This document shows, one piece after another, positions 10,610 through 20,807 of a stretch of 64,000 nt of DNA (position 1 is its first letter; each line of letters begins with the position of its first letter). The notes beneath the pieces are model-generated. The model was not told the DNA's origin. It searched no databases and was given only the letters and a program-made list of their open reading frames with translations. The translations under genes and the position numbers were made by a program. This DNA is from Bifidobacterium sp. WK012_4_13 (lineage in GTDB: Bacteria > Actinomycetota > Actinomycetes > Actinomycetales > Bifidobacteriaceae): positions 1,922,001 through 1,986,000 of the forward strand of contig NZ_CP129683.1 in NCBI RefSeq assembly GCF_041080835.1, given 5' to 3'.

Positions 10610-11829
10610 GTGTCTGGGATTCCATAGTCGGCCAGCAGCCCACTGTGGACATGCTGAGCAGGCTGGCGGAGCTTTCCGCGCTTGATCGCAGCGCTTCCAG
10701 TGATAGAAGCGATTCCAGTGATCGCAGTCCACAGGAGGCAGACAGGGAGCATCATGGGCTTGCTCAGTCGTGGCTGTTCTGCGGGCCTCCGGGATCTGGT
10801 CGTTCGAATCTCGCCCGCGCCTTCGCTGCCGCCCTGGAAAGTCCCGATCATGGCATGGGCGAGACTGCCAGCAATGTGACCAGGCAGGTTCTGGCAGGGA
10901 CGCATCCTGATGTGACGGTGCTTTCGACCGACAAGGTCACCATCGGCATCGAGGAGGTACGCGGGCTGATAGCCCAGTCCGAGCAGATGCCAAGCACCGC
11001 TCCATGGCGCATCATCATCATCGAGGATGTCGACCGCATGCTCGAACGTACGACGAACGTATTGCTCAAGGAAATCGAGGAGCCTGCGGAGCATGCAATA
11101 TGGATCCTGTGCGCGCCAAGCCCGCAGGACGTGCTGCCGACGATTCGCTCGCGATCGAGAACCGTCAATCTTGCGGTCCCATCGCAGGCTGCAGTCGCCA
11201 GATTCATTCAGGAAAGTACCGGCGCCGACGAGCATGTCGCTGCAAGGGCTTCCCGTCTGGCTGAAGGGCATATCGGAATAGCTCGCCTGTATGCGACCAA
11301 TGAGCGCGTCATGAGCGACAGGGATGACCTGATAGTGGGAGTTCTTGGCATGGAGCGTACCTCCGATGCGGTTTTGCTCGCTCAGGGGCTCATCGACAGC
11401 GCTCAGGGTCAGGCTCAGGAAGAGGTCGAATCCCAGGTCGAGCGTGATGAGCGGGACTTTCGACGGATCAATGGTCTTGACGAAGGGGAGCGGCTCCCAT
11501 CTGAGCTGCGTTCGGCCTTCCATGCCATAGGCAAGAAGGATGATGTGCGCAGGCGTATAACCCGCCGTTCACGTGACGTGCTTGACCGTGCGTTGAATTC
11601 CGTCGCGAGCATCTATCGAGATGTCGGAGTGCTTCAGAATGACGCCGAAGACTCGGCTGGATTGATCAATCTTGAGAACAGAAGCGCCATAACGGAACTC
11701 TCGATTCGGATTGACCGCAATCGGGCAGTCGCATGTCTGGAATTCATCGAGACCGCTCGGCGCAGACTCGCATCGAACGGCGCGCCTCTGCTCGTGTTTG
11801 AGGCGCTGTTCTCCGCACTTGTGCCATAG
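10606..11829 (+). CDS. holB: DNA polymerase III delta-prime subunit
   Basis: A clamp-loader ATPase-like subunit. It has [11 protein letters not shown] at the N-terminus, a P-loop ([11 protein letters not shown]; the usual Lys is replaced by Arg, as tolerated in delta-prime), a Walker-B-like [10 protein letters not shown] and the sensor region [16 protein letters not shown]. It starts with GTG and overlaps tmk by 4 bp. Residues 25-45 hold a Ser/Asp-rich micro-repeat ([11 protein letters not shown]). The stop codon lies inside a 14-bp tandem array (11818-11859). Confidence 0.93.
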   Translation: MSVWDSIVGQQPTVDMLSRLAELSALDRSASSDRSDSSDRSPQEADREHHGLAQSWLFCGPPGSGRSNLARAFAAALESPDHGMGETASNVTRQVLAGTHPDVTVLSTDKVTIGIEEVRGLIAQSEQMPSTAPWRIIIIEDVDRMLERTTNVLLKEIEEPAEHAIWILCAPSPQDVLPTIRSRSRTVNLAVPSQAAVARFIQESTGADEHVAARASRLAEGHIGIARLYATNERVMSDRDDLIVGVLGMERTSDAVLLAQGLIDSAQGQAQEEVESQVERDERDFRRINGLDEGERLPSELRSAFHAIGKKDDVRRRITRRSRDVLDRALNSVASIYRDVGVLQNDAEDSAGLINLENRSAITELSIRIDRNRAVACLEFIETARRRLASNGAPLLVFEALFSALVP

Positions 11830-11859
11830 AGCTTGTGCCATGGAGCTGGTGGCATGTAT
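11818..11859 (+). repeat. 14-bp tandem array across the holB stop codon
   Basis: Units CTTGTGCCATAGAG (11818-11831), CTTGTGCCATGGAG (11832-11845) and the diverged CTGGTGGCATGTAT (11846-11859). The first unit contains the TAG stop codon. One of five arrays in the window with the same 14-bp period placed on a stop codon. Confidence 0.8.
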
Positions 11860-11947
11860 CTTCTGACGCATATCCAGGCGATCGGAGCATGTTCACTTTC
11901 AGGTTGTCGGCATTGTCTGGCGAGGCACGGTGAGCGATACTGTATGC

Positions 11948-12493
11948 ATGAACATTGAGACAGACTTTTCAACCATTCCTGATCGGTACGCCAAGCAGGC
12001 TCCCAAGGAATTCACCATCGATGGCACCCCGATTCTTTCATTCCCGTTCACGGTGGACGATGTCAGCGAAGGAGCGCTCTACCTGCACTGGATGTTCGTC
12101 GATCCCGATTCGATTCCGGTATGCGGATTCCAATGGAATCATTGGGCGGTCGCGAACGTTCCCATCGCATCGCTGAAGTCGCGGAAGGATCACGCGGTGA
12201 CAGTCCCTGAGGATTTCTCACGACATGCCGAGCTGATCGCACCCGAGGCGATGCAGGCAAGGAATTCAGAGGCATCCCCGCTGCTGGGCGCAAAGAATCC
12301 GAAGATAACGACCGGCTATGTGGGGCCAACCCCTCCTGACAGGGATCACGAATATCTTCTTACCGTATGGGCGAGCACTGAGCCCTTCAGAAAGCTGTCT
12401 CAGGACTTCTGGTTCAATGAGCTGCAGAGGGAGATCCGCAATGCGCCCAAGCCACTTGAGCATGCGGACATCTATCTGACAGGCAGGGCCTGA
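11948..12493 (+). CDS. YbhB/YbcL-family PEBP protein
   Basis: Belongs to the phosphatidylethanolamine-binding / Raf-kinase-inhibitor-like family, whose bacterial function is unclear. The 181-residue protein keeps the ligand-pocket strand (LYLHWMFVDPDSIP, equivalent to the usual DPDAP region), the HWAVANVP segment and the GYVGPTPPDRDHEYLLTVWA segment. ATG 11948 matches the usual family N-terminus; a GTG at 11930 with GAGG upstream would add six residues. It is a single gene between holB and pepD. Confidence 0.85.
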   Translation: MNIETDFSTIPDRYAKQAPKEFTIDGTPILSFPFTVDDVSEGALYLHWMFVDPDSIPVCGFQWNHWAVANVPIASLKSRKDHAVTVPEDFSRHAELIAPEAMQARNSEASPLLGAKNPKITTGYVGPTPPDRDHEYLLTVWASTEPFRKLSQDFWFNELQREIRNAPKPLEHADIYLTGRA

Positions 12494-12687
12494 TTCTTGC
12501 TCTTGAGTGACGACAGCGTGTATTAGCGTATGTTACGGTGTCAGGCAGTGCTGGCTGCCGAGCCGGAGCGTGACTTGGGGTGATGTGGCGCTGATAGGGT
12601 TCACCATGATGCATATGGCCATGACCTATATGGGCTCTTCAGGGCTTGCAAATGTGACTTTGGTTTTAAGGGAAAGGTTTTCGGGGT

Positions 12688-14211
12688 ATGGGGTGCACAA
12701 CGATTCTGGTCGGTAAGGATGCGAGCTACGACGGCTCGACGATAATCGCTCGCAACGAGGATTCGGCCAATGGCGAGTTCGAGCCCAAGCGCTTCGTCGT
12801 GGTCCTCCCAGAGGATCAGCCAAGGCATTATCGCAGCATCATCAGTCATGTCCAGATCGACATGCCTCAAAGGCCGATGAGATATACCTCAATGCCCAAC
12901 GCTGATACGAATCAGGGGATATGGGGCGAGGCCGGCGTGAACGAGGCCAACGTCGCAATGAGCGCAACGGAAACTCTCACGACCAACGAGCGCGTTCTTG
13001 GCGCCGATCCGCTCGTGGAGCTCAAGCCTGGCCAGGGAAAGCCCGATGATGTCGACTATCGGCCTGAAGTCCCCGGCGGCATCGGCGAGGAAGACATGCT
13101 CACCATCGTCCTGCCTTATATCCGAACGGCTCGCGAAGGTGTCGCTCGCCTGGGCGCGTTGCTCGAGAAGTATGGCACCTATGAGATGAATGGCATAGCC
13201 TTCAGCGATGACACCGAGATCTGGTGGCTGGAAACCATCGGTGGACACCACTGGATTGCCAAGAGAGTGCCGGACACGGCCTACGTGACCATGCCCAATC
13301 AGCTAGGCATCGATGAGTTCGACATGGACGATGCCTTCAGCGAGCAGTCCGAGCACATGTGCTCACCGGACCTTCGCGAATTCATAGAGGGCCACCATCT
13401 CGACCTCTCCGTAGAAGCCACGACGCCGTTCAATCCACGGGATGCCTTTGGCTCCCACTCTGATTCGGATCATGTATATAACACGCCAAGAGCGTGGTAC
13501 ATGCAGCGCTTCCTGAATCCCTACGACGAGATGTGGGATGGGCAGGATGCGGATCACCGTCCTTCGTCGGACGACATTCCATGGGCACGCCAGCCGGAAC
13601 GCAAGATCACGGTCGAGGATGTGAAATACGTGCTGAGCTCGCACTATCAGGGCACGCCGTTCGATCCATACGGGGCGTTGGGCGATTCGAGAACGCGCGG
13701 CATGTTCCGGCCGATCGGCATCAACAGGAACAGTCAGCTTGCCGTGCTGCAGATACGTCCGTATTGCCCTGAGGGATACCGCGCCTTGCAGTGGATTGCC
13801 TACGGTTCGAACGCCTTCAATGTGCTTGTTCCGTTCTATGCGAACGTCGACCGCACGCCCGAGTATCTCGAACAGACACCATTGCAGGTCAATACCGGAA
13901 GCTTCTATTGGGCCAATCGGGTCATTGCCGCTCTGGCGGACTCGGCATACGCAGAAACCTCGACGGACATTGAAAATTACCGTCAGGTGGTTGGAGCCCT
14001 GGGGCATAGGCTCATTATTGACACCGACGCACAATGCTCGCAGCTCGAGAATGGCGAGCAGCAAGTCGATGCCGATGCGAGCAGCCTGTTGGAAATTGCG
14101 AACGAGACCATGTCGTCATATCTCAAGCAGGAAACCGAACGATTGCTCACAAAAGTGCTCTATGTCGTCAGCATGCGCATGAAAAACCGCTTCAACATGT
14201 CTGATGACTGA
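12688..14211 (+). CDS. pepD: C69-family dipeptidase
   Basis: An N-terminal-nucleophile dipeptidase like lactobacillar PepD. The 507-residue product begins MGCTT, so Cys3 is the candidate nucleophile after removal of the first residues, followed by STIIARNED typical of the family. There is no signal peptide, so it is probably cytosolic and recycles peptides. GGGGT lies just before the ATG. An inverted-repeat element starts 13 bp after its stop codon. Confidence 0.9.
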   Translation: MGCTTILVGKDASYDGSTIIARNEDSANGEFEPKRFVVVLPEDQPRHYRSIISHVQIDMPQRPMRYTSMPNADTNQGIWGEAGVNEANVAMSATETLTTNERVLGADPLVELKPGQGKPDDVDYRPEVPGGIGEEDMLTIVLPYIRTAREGVARLGALLEKYGTYEMNGIAFSDDTEIWWLETIGGHHWIAKRVPDTAYVTMPNQLGIDEFDMDDAFSEQSEHMCSPDLREFIEGHHLDLSVEATTPFNPRDAFGSHSDSDHVYNTPRAWYMQRFLNPYDEMWDGQDADHRPSSDDIPWARQPERKITVEDVKYVLSSHYQGTPFDPYGALGDSRTRGMFRPIGINRNSQLAVLQIRPYCPEGYRALQWIAYGSNAFNVLVPFYANVDRTPEYLEQTPLQVNTGSFYWANRVIAALADSAYAETSTDIENYRQVVGALGHRLIIDTDAQCSQLENGEQQVDADASSLLEIANETMSSYLKQETERLLTKVLYVVSMRMKNRFNMSDD

Positions 14212-14223
14212 ATCTCTTGCGCG

Positions 14224-14340
14224 AGATTGGGAGTTTTGCGGCATTTTCAAAGTATCAAGCCGATTTTTTGGCTTCCTGGCGTCGCGATTTCAGGCTTTTT
14301 GCTCGCTTATACTGGTAAAATGCCGCAAAACTCGGAATCT
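14224..14340 (+). repeat. Dispersed inverted-repeat element, copy 2 (arm type A)
   Basis: Arms 14224-14255 and 14309-14340 (32 bp each) pair with a perfect 17-bp core GAGTTTTGCGGCATTTT plus matching ends; five mismatches lie on either side of the core. The spacer is 53 bp, the same length as in copy 1, and aligns with it along its length (GATTTTTTGGCTT then CGTCG). It starts 13 bp after the pepD stop codon and ends 26 bp before recG, so it lies in the recG leader. Confidence 0.88.
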
Positions 14341-14366
14341 GGGTTCGAAAAGCTTGAGGAGGAGCC

Positions 14367-16760
14367 ATGGTGATGCTCGATACGGCAGTTTCTGCCGTGC
14401 TTTCGAACAAGAGACGGGCGAATGCGCTCAAGGCTCTTGGAGTTGTCACCTTGCAGGATGCCCTGACCTATTATCCTTTTCGCGTCACCGACCCAGTTCC
14501 AATTCGTCATCTTCGTGAGGCGAAGCTTGATCAGAGCATGGCTTTCGGCGCCACGGTGCGTGCGATCAGAATCATGCCGATGGCGCAGCGACGCGGGCAT
14601 CGCCTCGAAGTCATCATCGAAGATATCTCCGATTCATCCACAGCTTCACTGATTTTCTTCTCATACAAGAAATATTTCGTTGATTGGATGAGCACTCGGC
14701 TCAAGGTCGGCACCGACATCGTGGTGCAGGGATCTCCAACTTATTATAACGACCGGCTTCAATTCACCCATCCCGAAATTCAAGTCGTCGGCGAAGACTG
14801 CGCGAATCTCGAATCCGGGTTGGCGAGCGTCTCACGTCCGCGTCCGATCTATCATGCAAATTCGAGAATATCAAGCCAGCATATTCACGAAACCATCCTT
14901 GGCATCCTGCGCATGCTGGCATCGCACGAAGCGATTGACAGCCTGCAGACGAAAGACCCTGAAGAAGGCCCCTTGGCGGTTATTCCCGTTGAGGAACTAA
15001 CCGCCAAGATTCCCGATATTCTGCCAGACACGATAATCGAAGGCAATGCCCTGCTGCATCGCGCGCAGGCGTTCCTGTCGATTCATGAGCCCGATTCGGT
15101 GCCTGCATTCAAGGCCGCCCTCGCGACCTTGCGATTCGAAGAGGCCTTCGTGTCGCAAACCGCACCGCTTCGCACAAAATCTGATGCGAAGCTTACGCCT
15201 GCATTGCCTTGCATCGGCGAACAGTCAGACGCATTCGTTCAGGAATTCATAGCTTCCCTGCCTTTCGAATTAACCAATGGCCAGCGAGAAGTGATGACGG
15301 ACATTCGAGATGACATGGCTCATCCGTATCCGATGCAGCGCCTGCTGCAAGGTGAAGTAGGTTCGGGCAAAACGATTGTCTCGATCGCTGCGATGCTGCG
15401 TGCAGTTGGAGCCGATCAGCAGGCCGTGCTGGTCGCGCCGACCCAGATCCTTGCTGAGCAGCATTACCAGACATTGAAGCGCATGCTGAGCCAGAATGCG
15501 GATGAGAGCGGTTCAACGAGCGCAGATACACCTCTGAGTTCGATTCCTGTCGTGCTCCTGACCGGAGGCATGCGCCTTGCGGAACGAAGAAAGGCGCTCG
15601 CAGTGGCGTCAAGTGGCAAGCCATGCATGGTCGTTGCCACCCACGCAGCATTTTCGAAGACCTTTCAAGCCCCGAACCTCGGGCTTGTCGTTATCGACGA
15701 GCAGCACCGTTTCGGTGTCGAACAGCGCAATGTGCTGCGCAACAAGTCCGAGCATGCACCGCATCTGCTGGTGATGACGGCAACGCCAATTCCTCGAACT
15801 GCAGCGCTGACATGGTTCGGCGACCTCGACCTTTCCTGGCTCACTGAGCTTCCCGGTGGCAGAAAGCCTATCCGCACGACGGTTATCGAAGAGAGCAATG
15901 CCTCGATGATGGCGAAGATGTTCGTGCATGTTCGCCAAAGGGTAGATGCCGGTGAGCGGGCATATATCGTATGTCCCCGCATCGATGAGGAAAATTCGGA
16001 TGCTGATGCAGCGCAAGGTCCGTCGTCGCCGACTTCAAAGGACAGCCAGCGGCACTCTCAGCGGAGCGAAGATGATCTTGGGTTCGACGATTTCGATGAA
16101 TTCACAGTTGCGGATGCCGACGATGAAGCATCTTCCCAGGCTCTGCCGCCACTGCATTCCGTGACCACCATCGCTTCTCGTCTTGCCGGATTGCCACAGT
16201 TCGCAGGGCTTAGGATAACGACCCTCACCGGCCGCGATGACGATGAGACCAAGACTCGGGTCATGCAGGACTTCTCCTCGGGGAAGGCTCCGATCATCGT
16301 CGCGACGACAGTCGTTGAGGTTGGCATGGATGTTCCTCAGGCCACATGCATTGTCGTCTTCGATGCGGATCGCTTCGGCCTGTCACAGCTGCATCAGCTT
16401 CGTGGCCGTGTTGGTCGTGGTGGCAAGCAGAGCTGGGCGTTCTTCGTCTCGCGTGCTCAGCCCGAAAGCATTGCAGCGCAACGTCTTGATGTCATTCGTG
16501 ATTCCACCGATGGCGCTGAGATCGCCCAGGCTGACATGGAATTGCGCGGTGCCGGCGATGTGCTCGGCGATGCCCAGTCAGGAGGCCAGTCCTCGCTGAA
16601 GCTGCTCCGCGTCATCACTGACGCGAAGATCATCGCACAGGCGCGCTCGCAGGCCGAGGAGCTGCTGGAATCCGACCCGCAGCTGACGCATCAGGTCCAG
16701 CTTGCCGGAGCGGTCCTCGATTTCATGCGCGGCAACGAGCGCTTCCTCACCAGCACCTGA
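14367..16760 (+). CDS. recG: ATP-dependent DNA helicase RecG
   Basis: Remodels stalled replication forks and branched DNA. The 797-residue protein has an N-terminal wedge/OB region, then SF2 motifs: LLQGEVGSGKTIVS (Walker A), VIDEQHRFG (DEQH-box), MTATPIPRTAA and the TRG-proximal QLRGRVGRGG. Between the two helicase lobes, near residues 550-590, is an acidic Ser/Asp-rich insert not typical of the family. GAGGAGGAG precedes ATG 14367 (a second ATG is two codons later). Both sides of the gene carry inverted-repeat elements. Confidence 0.96.
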   Translation: MVMLDTAVSAVLSNKRRANALKALGVVTLQDALTYYPFRVTDPVPIRHLREAKLDQSMAFGATVRAIRIMPMAQRRGHRLEVIIEDISDSSTASLIFFSYKKYFVDWMSTRLKVGTDIVVQGSPTYYNDRLQFTHPEIQVVGEDCANLESGLASVSRPRPIYHANSRISSQHIHETILGILRMLASHEAIDSLQTKDPEEGPLAVIPVEELTAKIPDILPDTIIEGNALLHRAQAFLSIHEPDSVPAFKAALATLRFEEAFVSQTAPLRTKSDAKLTPALPCIGEQSDAFVQEFIASLPFELTNGQREVMTDIRDDMAHPYPMQRLLQGEVGSGKTIVSIAAMLRAVGADQQAVLVAPTQILAEQHYQTLKRMLSQNADESGSTSADTPLSSIPVVLLTGGMRLAERRKALAVASSGKPCMVVATHAAFSKTFQAPNLGLVVIDEQHRFGVEQRNVLRNKSEHAPHLLVMTATPIPRTAALTWFGDLDLSWLTELPGGRKPIRTTVIEESNASMMAKMFVHVRQRVDAGERAYIVCPRIDEENSDADAAQGPSSPTSKDSQRHSQRSEDDLGFDDFDEFTVADADDEASSQALPPLHSVTTIASRLAGLPQFAGLRITTLTGRDDDETKTRVMQDFSSGKAPIIVATTVVEVGMDVPQATCIVVFDADRFGLSQLHQLRGRVGRGGKQSWAFFVSRAQPESIAAQRLDVIRDSTDGAEIAQADMELRGAGDVLGDAQSGGQSSLKLLRVITDAKIIAQARSQAEELLESDPQLTHQVQLAGAVLDFMRGNERFLTST

Positions 16761-16795
16761 AATAGTCGCGCTTTCGGGCCGAAACCGATCGAGGA

Positions 16796-16905
16796 TTCAA
16801 GTTTTTGGCACTTGTCTGAGTATCTCGGCTGTTTTTTGGCGCTATGCCGGTCGAATTTTCAACGAAAATGGAGCTTTCTACTCAGGCAAGTGCCAAAAAC
16901 TTGAA
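16796..16905 (+). repeat. Dispersed inverted-repeat element, copy 3 (arm type B)
   Basis: Arms 16796-16822 and 16879-16905 (27 bp) match at 26 positions; the odd pair is T opposite G, which would still pair as RNA. The arm core is TTCAAGTTTTTGGCACTTG, different from type A, but the 56-bp spacer keeps TTTTTTGGC and GTCGAATTTTCAACGA, which align with copy 1. It lies between convergent recG and the oxidase gene. Confidence 0.88.
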
Positions 16906-16982
16906 AGGTCATGACCCACAGTCATGAACATGAGGCATGAATATGGGCCGGAATCCGAGAACTCCGACCCACATCCATGACT

Positions 16983-17013
16983 TCAGCGGAACAAGCTCAG
17001 CGGAACAGGCTCA
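16983..17013 (-). repeat. 14-bp tandem array at the pyruvate oxidase stop codon
   Basis: Plus-strand units TCAGCGGAACAAGC (16983-16996) and TCAGCGGAACAGGC (16997-17010), then the TCA of the stop codon (17011-17013). Read on the coding strand, TGA occurs at 0, +14 and +28, that is in all three frames. Confidence 0.85.
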
Positions 17014-18858
17014 GAAGCCGCCCTGCTCGATCTTGCCGATATGCGGTTCCAGACCCTCCCTTTCAAGGAAGTATGAGAATGGCTTCAGATCCTCGGCCTC
17101 GTACCTCCTCTTGAATTCGGCGATGTCCTCCTCAGGGCTCAGCCGCGGATCTAGTTCCAGCAACTCGGCGGGCAGAGGCCGCTCGTTGCTTATCTTCGCA
17201 TCGATGACCACAACACGGCCTTCGGCAATGTCCCTGATCGCAGAGTCGAAGACATCCTTCAGCTGGCTGATTTCGGTCACGGTGTATCCGACGGCGCCCA
17301 TCGACTCCGCGAGCTTCTTGTAATCCGTGTCCTGGAACTGCACGCCAAGGAATCCGTTGTTGGTGTCTTCCTGCTCATCCTTGATGAAGCCATACTGCTT
17401 GTTCGCAAAGACGACGTTGATGATTGGCAGCTTGTATTGGACCTGCGTTGCCAGATCCTGCATCACCATGTTGAAGCCGCCGTCACCAGCCAGATTCCAG
17501 ACCTGACGCCCCGGGAAGTCGAGCTTCGCCGCGATGGCCCCGGGAAGTCCGATGCCCATCGTCGCAAAGAGTGCGGAGGTCCTCCACATCTGCTGCGGAT
17601 TCATGTGCAGATGGCGAATGGATGTCTGCGTCACATCACCGACATCGATGGAATAGATGGCGTCTTCCTCCGAGACCCTGTTGATCTGGTTGTAGACCTG
17701 ATAGAGCTGAAGCTCGCCTTCGGCCTTGGTCTCCAAGCGGTGCACGTATTCGTTCCAATTGGCCACATTGGCGAGGTTCGCACGCCACCAGCCAGTCTCC
17801 GGCTTCTCGTCCACCTTGTCATAGATGGCCTTCAGCGCGTCACCCGCATCGCCAAGAATCGCGACGTCGGTGTAGTGACGCTTCCCAAGCTTCGACGGGT
17901 CAATGTCTATCTGAATGAACTTCCTGACATTCTTGAAGATCTTCGAGACCTCCGCGAAAGGGTAGTTGTTGCCGACGAACACGACCACATCGGCCTCCGG
18001 GAAGACCTCGACCGAAGGCTTGGTCGAGACTCGGTTCGGGCTGCCGAGCAGCGCCTCGAAGTCAGATGGGAAGTTGTCCCAGCTGATGCCGGTGTTGGCC
18101 AGCGGAGCCTTGATCTTGCGGCACAGGTCGATGACGACCTTGCTCTTGCCGCGCGTTCCGATGCCTGCGAAGATCACGGGCCGTTCTGCCTCGTTGAGAA
18201 TGTTGGCCGCCAGCGCGATGTCTTCGGGGTCAAGCGTCGGATTCGGGAACTTGCGATGCGAATGCGCTGCCGAATACCAAGAATCCGAAGGAATGTTGAC
18301 CCATCCGAGATTCACAGGGATCTGCACGACTGCAACCCCATGCTTTGCATATGCCTGACGGATCGCCTCGTCGACGACGTGCGGCAGCTGCTCGGCTGTC
18401 ATCACGGTGCGGTTGTATACCGAGACATCGGCGAAGATCGGATTCTCGTTGATCTCCTGGAAGGTGTCCCAGTTCATGCCCGCCGTTCCGAACTGGCCGA
18501 CAAGCGCCAGAACCGGCACATGGTCTTCGCGGGCATCATAGAGCCCGTTCATCAGATGCGTGCCTCCCGGCCCTGCCGAACCGAAGCACACGCCTATCTC
18601 GCCGGTCATCTTGGCATGCATTGCGGCCGCCATTGCGCCGACTTCCTCATGACGAACCTGAACATAGTCGATATGCTCCTGCTCCTCATACAGCGCGTCC
18701 ATCAAGGAGTTGATCGAACCGCCAGGAATGCCATACAGATGCTTGACACCCCACGATTCGAGCAGCTTGACGGTTGCGACGCCAGCCTTGATGGTTCCAA
18801 CCTCACGCTTGTTGGCAACCTTGGTGTCGAATCCGAATTGAATAACGTTCTTGGCCAT
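17011..18858 (-). CDS. Pyruvate oxidase (acetyl-phosphate and H2O2 forming)
   Basis: A thiamine-diphosphate/FAD enzyme that oxidises pyruvate with O2 and phosphate to acetyl phosphate, CO2 and H2O2. The 615-residue product closely resembles lactobacillar Pox: LYGIPGGSINSLMDAL, the catalytic Glu in VRHEEVGAMAAA, GSAGPGGTHLMNGLYDARED and the ThDP motif GDGGFNMVMQDLA. The start at 18858 (MAKNV) has GGAG upstream. It is divergent from ffh and not linked to other central carbon genes. The enzyme is unusual among bifidobacteria and suggests acquisition or retention for aerobic ATP yield. Acetolactate synthase is a paralogue, but the PGGS loop and overall match favour oxidase. Confidence 0.88.
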   Translation of the reverse strand: MAKNVIQFGFDTKVANKREVGTIKAGVATVKLLESWGVKHLYGIPGGSINSLMDALYEEQEHIDYVQVRHEEVGAMAAAMHAKMTGEIGVCFGSAGPGGTHLMNGLYDAREDHVPVLALVGQFGTAGMNWDTFQEINENPIFADVSVYNRTVMTAEQLPHVVDEAIRQAYAKHGVAVVQIPVNLGWVNIPSDSWYSAAHSHRKFPNPTLDPEDIALAANILNEAERPVIFAGIGTRGKSKVVIDLCRKIKAPLANTGISWDNFPSDFEALLGSPNRVSTKPSVEVFPEADVVVFVGNNYPFAEVSKIFKNVRKFIQIDIDPSKLGKRHYTDVAILGDAGDALKAIYDKVDEKPETGWWRANLANVANWNEYVHRLETKAEGELQLYQVYNQINRVSEEDAIYSIDVGDVTQTSIRHLHMNPQQMWRTSALFATMGIGLPGAIAAKLDFPGRQVWNLAGDGGFNMVMQDLATQVQYKLPIINVVFANKQYGFIKDEQEDTNNGFLGVQFQDTDYKKLAESMGAVGYTVTEISQLKDVFDSAIRDIAEGRVVVIDAKISNERPLPAELLELDPRLSPEEDIAEFKRRYEAEDLKPFSYFLEREGLEPHIGKIEQGGF

Positions 18859-19138
18859 AATCGCTCCTTTGCGTAGTGTTAGGTCACGGGCCTGTTTCCT
18901 CATTAAGACAAGCCGTCACCGAATGTTTTCACCCAATGATTTTCTTGCTGCGGCCCCAGCCTGCCGCGGCGGAAATTCAACGATAATTCAACACTATCAA
19001 TCGTGGGAATTATTTGGAAGCGAATGCACTATGAGCTGCATCACAGTTCATCTAAGGTGAAAAAATGGCGCAGAGAGCGCCCTTCGGCAGCGAAGAAATT
19101 GATTCTTCTCCCATGTCCCCATTAGACTGATGTTCATT

Positions 19139-20767
19139 ATGGCAGCTTTTACATCTTTGACCGACAGGCTTTCGCAGGCTTTCAAACACCTGCGTTCCAA
19201 GGGGAAACTCTCTGAGTCCGACATCGACGGAACCATTCGTGAGATTCGCAGGGCTCTGCTCGACGCAGACGTCTCACTTGATGTCGTCCGCTCGTTCGCC
19301 TCGCGAATCCGTGAACGTGCTCTGGGAGAGGAAGTCTCTCAGGCATTGAATCCTGCCCAGCAGGTCGTTTCCATCGTGAACGAGGAGCTGACGAAGATTC
19401 TGGGCGCTGGCGTTGACCGCCCGCTCAACTTCGCGAAGAAGCCGCCGACCGTCATCATGCTCGCCGGTCTTCAGGGCGCAGGCAAGACGACGCTTGCCGG
19501 AAAGCTCGGATACTGGCTGCGAGACACTGGCCACACCCCGCTGCTCGTCGCAGCCGATCTTCAGCGGCCCAACGCGGTCACTCAGCTGCAGGTTGTCGGT
19601 GAACGGGCCGAGGTGCCGGTCTACGCTCCGGAGCCAGGCGTGCAGGCGGATAGTTCGGATGTCGTCGAACCAGGGCAGGCCACCGGCGATCCGGTCAAGG
19701 TCGCCAAGGATTCAATCGCCTTCGCGCAAGACAAGCTCTATGACACGGTGATCATCGACACCGCAGGCCGTCTTGGCGTCGACGAGCAGCTCATGCAGCA
19801 GGCTCGCAACATTCGCGATGCGGTCAACCCGAACGAGATTCTCTTCGTCATCGATGCGATGATCGGTCAGGATGCGGTGCAGACCGCCAAGGCATTCGAC
19901 GAGGGCGTGGATTTCACCGGTGTCGTGCTCTCGAAGCTCGATGGCGATGCCCGAGGTGGTGCGGCGCTTTCCGTCGCCAGCGTGACTGGCAAGCCGATTC
20001 TCTTTGCGTCGACAGGCGAGGGGCTGAAGGACTTCGAAGTCTTCCACCCCGATCGCATGGCTTCGAGAATTCTCGACATGGGCGATGTGCTGACGCTTAT
20101 CGAGCAGGCCCAGCGCACCTTCGACGAGCAGGAGGCCCGCGAGGCCGCAGCGAAGATGCAAGAGGGCAGCTTCGGGCTTGACGACTTCCTGTCGCAATTG
20201 CAGCAGGTTCGCAAGCTTGGTTCGATGAAGAGTCTGCTCGGCATGATTCCTGGCATGGCCCAGCATCGCAAGGAACTCGAACAGTTCGACGAGCATGAGG
20301 TCGACCGCACCGAGGCGATCATTCATTCGATGACCCCTCAGGAACGCCGCGAGCCCAGCATCATCAACGGTTCTCGACGCGCGCGCATCGCCTATGGTTC
20401 CGGCACGATGGTCTCCGCGGTCAACGGGCTGCTGCAGCGCTTCGAACAGGCCGCAAAGATGATGAAGCGCATGAGCAACGGTTCGCGCAGCATGCCCGGC
20501 ATGGCTGGAATGCCTGGCATGGCAGGAATGCCCGGGCAAGGCTCCAAGCGTGGTGGCAAGAAGAACAAGAAGCATCGCTCAAAGTCTGGCAATCCCATGA
20601 AGCGTGAGGCCGAAGACAAGGCATTGCGCGACAGGCTTTCCGGTAATGGGCCAAAGGCTTCCGGCTCCGCCTTCCAGAAGAACCCGCAGCAGCCCCAGAC
20701 GCCAGACGGGCTGCCTGAGCTTCCGCCGAATCTTTCGGGAGGCCTGTCCGGATTGTTCGGGCGTTGA
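19139..20767 (+). CDS. ffh: Signal recognition particle protein Ffh
   Basis: The SRP54 GTPase that targets nascent membrane proteins, partner of the SRP RNA at 5465. The 542-residue protein has the N-domain, G1 GLQGAGKTT, DTAGR, SKLDGDARGG and the methionine-rich M domain (from about residue 330) with MPGMAGMPGMAGMPG repeats. The C-terminus extends into a basic, then Pro-rich tail. ATG 19139 is preferred over ATG 19130; neither has a strong ribosome site. The endonuclease-like gene follows after 40 bp. Confidence 0.96.
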   Translation: MAAFTSLTDRLSQAFKHLRSKGKLSESDIDGTIREIRRALLDADVSLDVVRSFASRIRERALGEEVSQALNPAQQVVSIVNEELTKILGAGVDRPLNFAKKPPTVIMLAGLQGAGKTTLAGKLGYWLRDTGHTPLLVAADLQRPNAVTQLQVVGERAEVPVYAPEPGVQADSSDVVEPGQATGDPVKVAKDSIAFAQDKLYDTVIIDTAGRLGVDEQLMQQARNIRDAVNPNEILFVIDAMIGQDAVQTAKAFDEGVDFTGVVLSKLDGDARGGAALSVASVTGKPILFASTGEGLKDFEVFHPDRMASRILDMGDVLTLIEQAQRTFDEQEAREAAAKMQEGSFGLDDFLSQLQQVRKLGSMKSLLGMIPGMAQHRKELEQFDEHEVDRTEAIIHSMTPQERREPSIINGSRRARIAYGSGTMVSAVNGLLQRFEQAAKMMKRMSNGSRSMPGMAGMPGMAGMPGQGSKRGGKKNKKHRSKSGNPMKREAEDKALRDRLSGNGPKASGSAFQKNPQQPQTPDGLPELPPNLSGGLSGLFGR

Positions 20768-20807
20768 TTCACCCGATGACGCCGATCAATCGATTCCGTG
20801 GTCAGTC

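Noticed and set aside
17437..18876. 479-residue plus-strand frame opposite the pyruvate oxidase gene
   Set aside because: Antisense shadow due to codon bias; the minus strand shows clear enzyme motifs.
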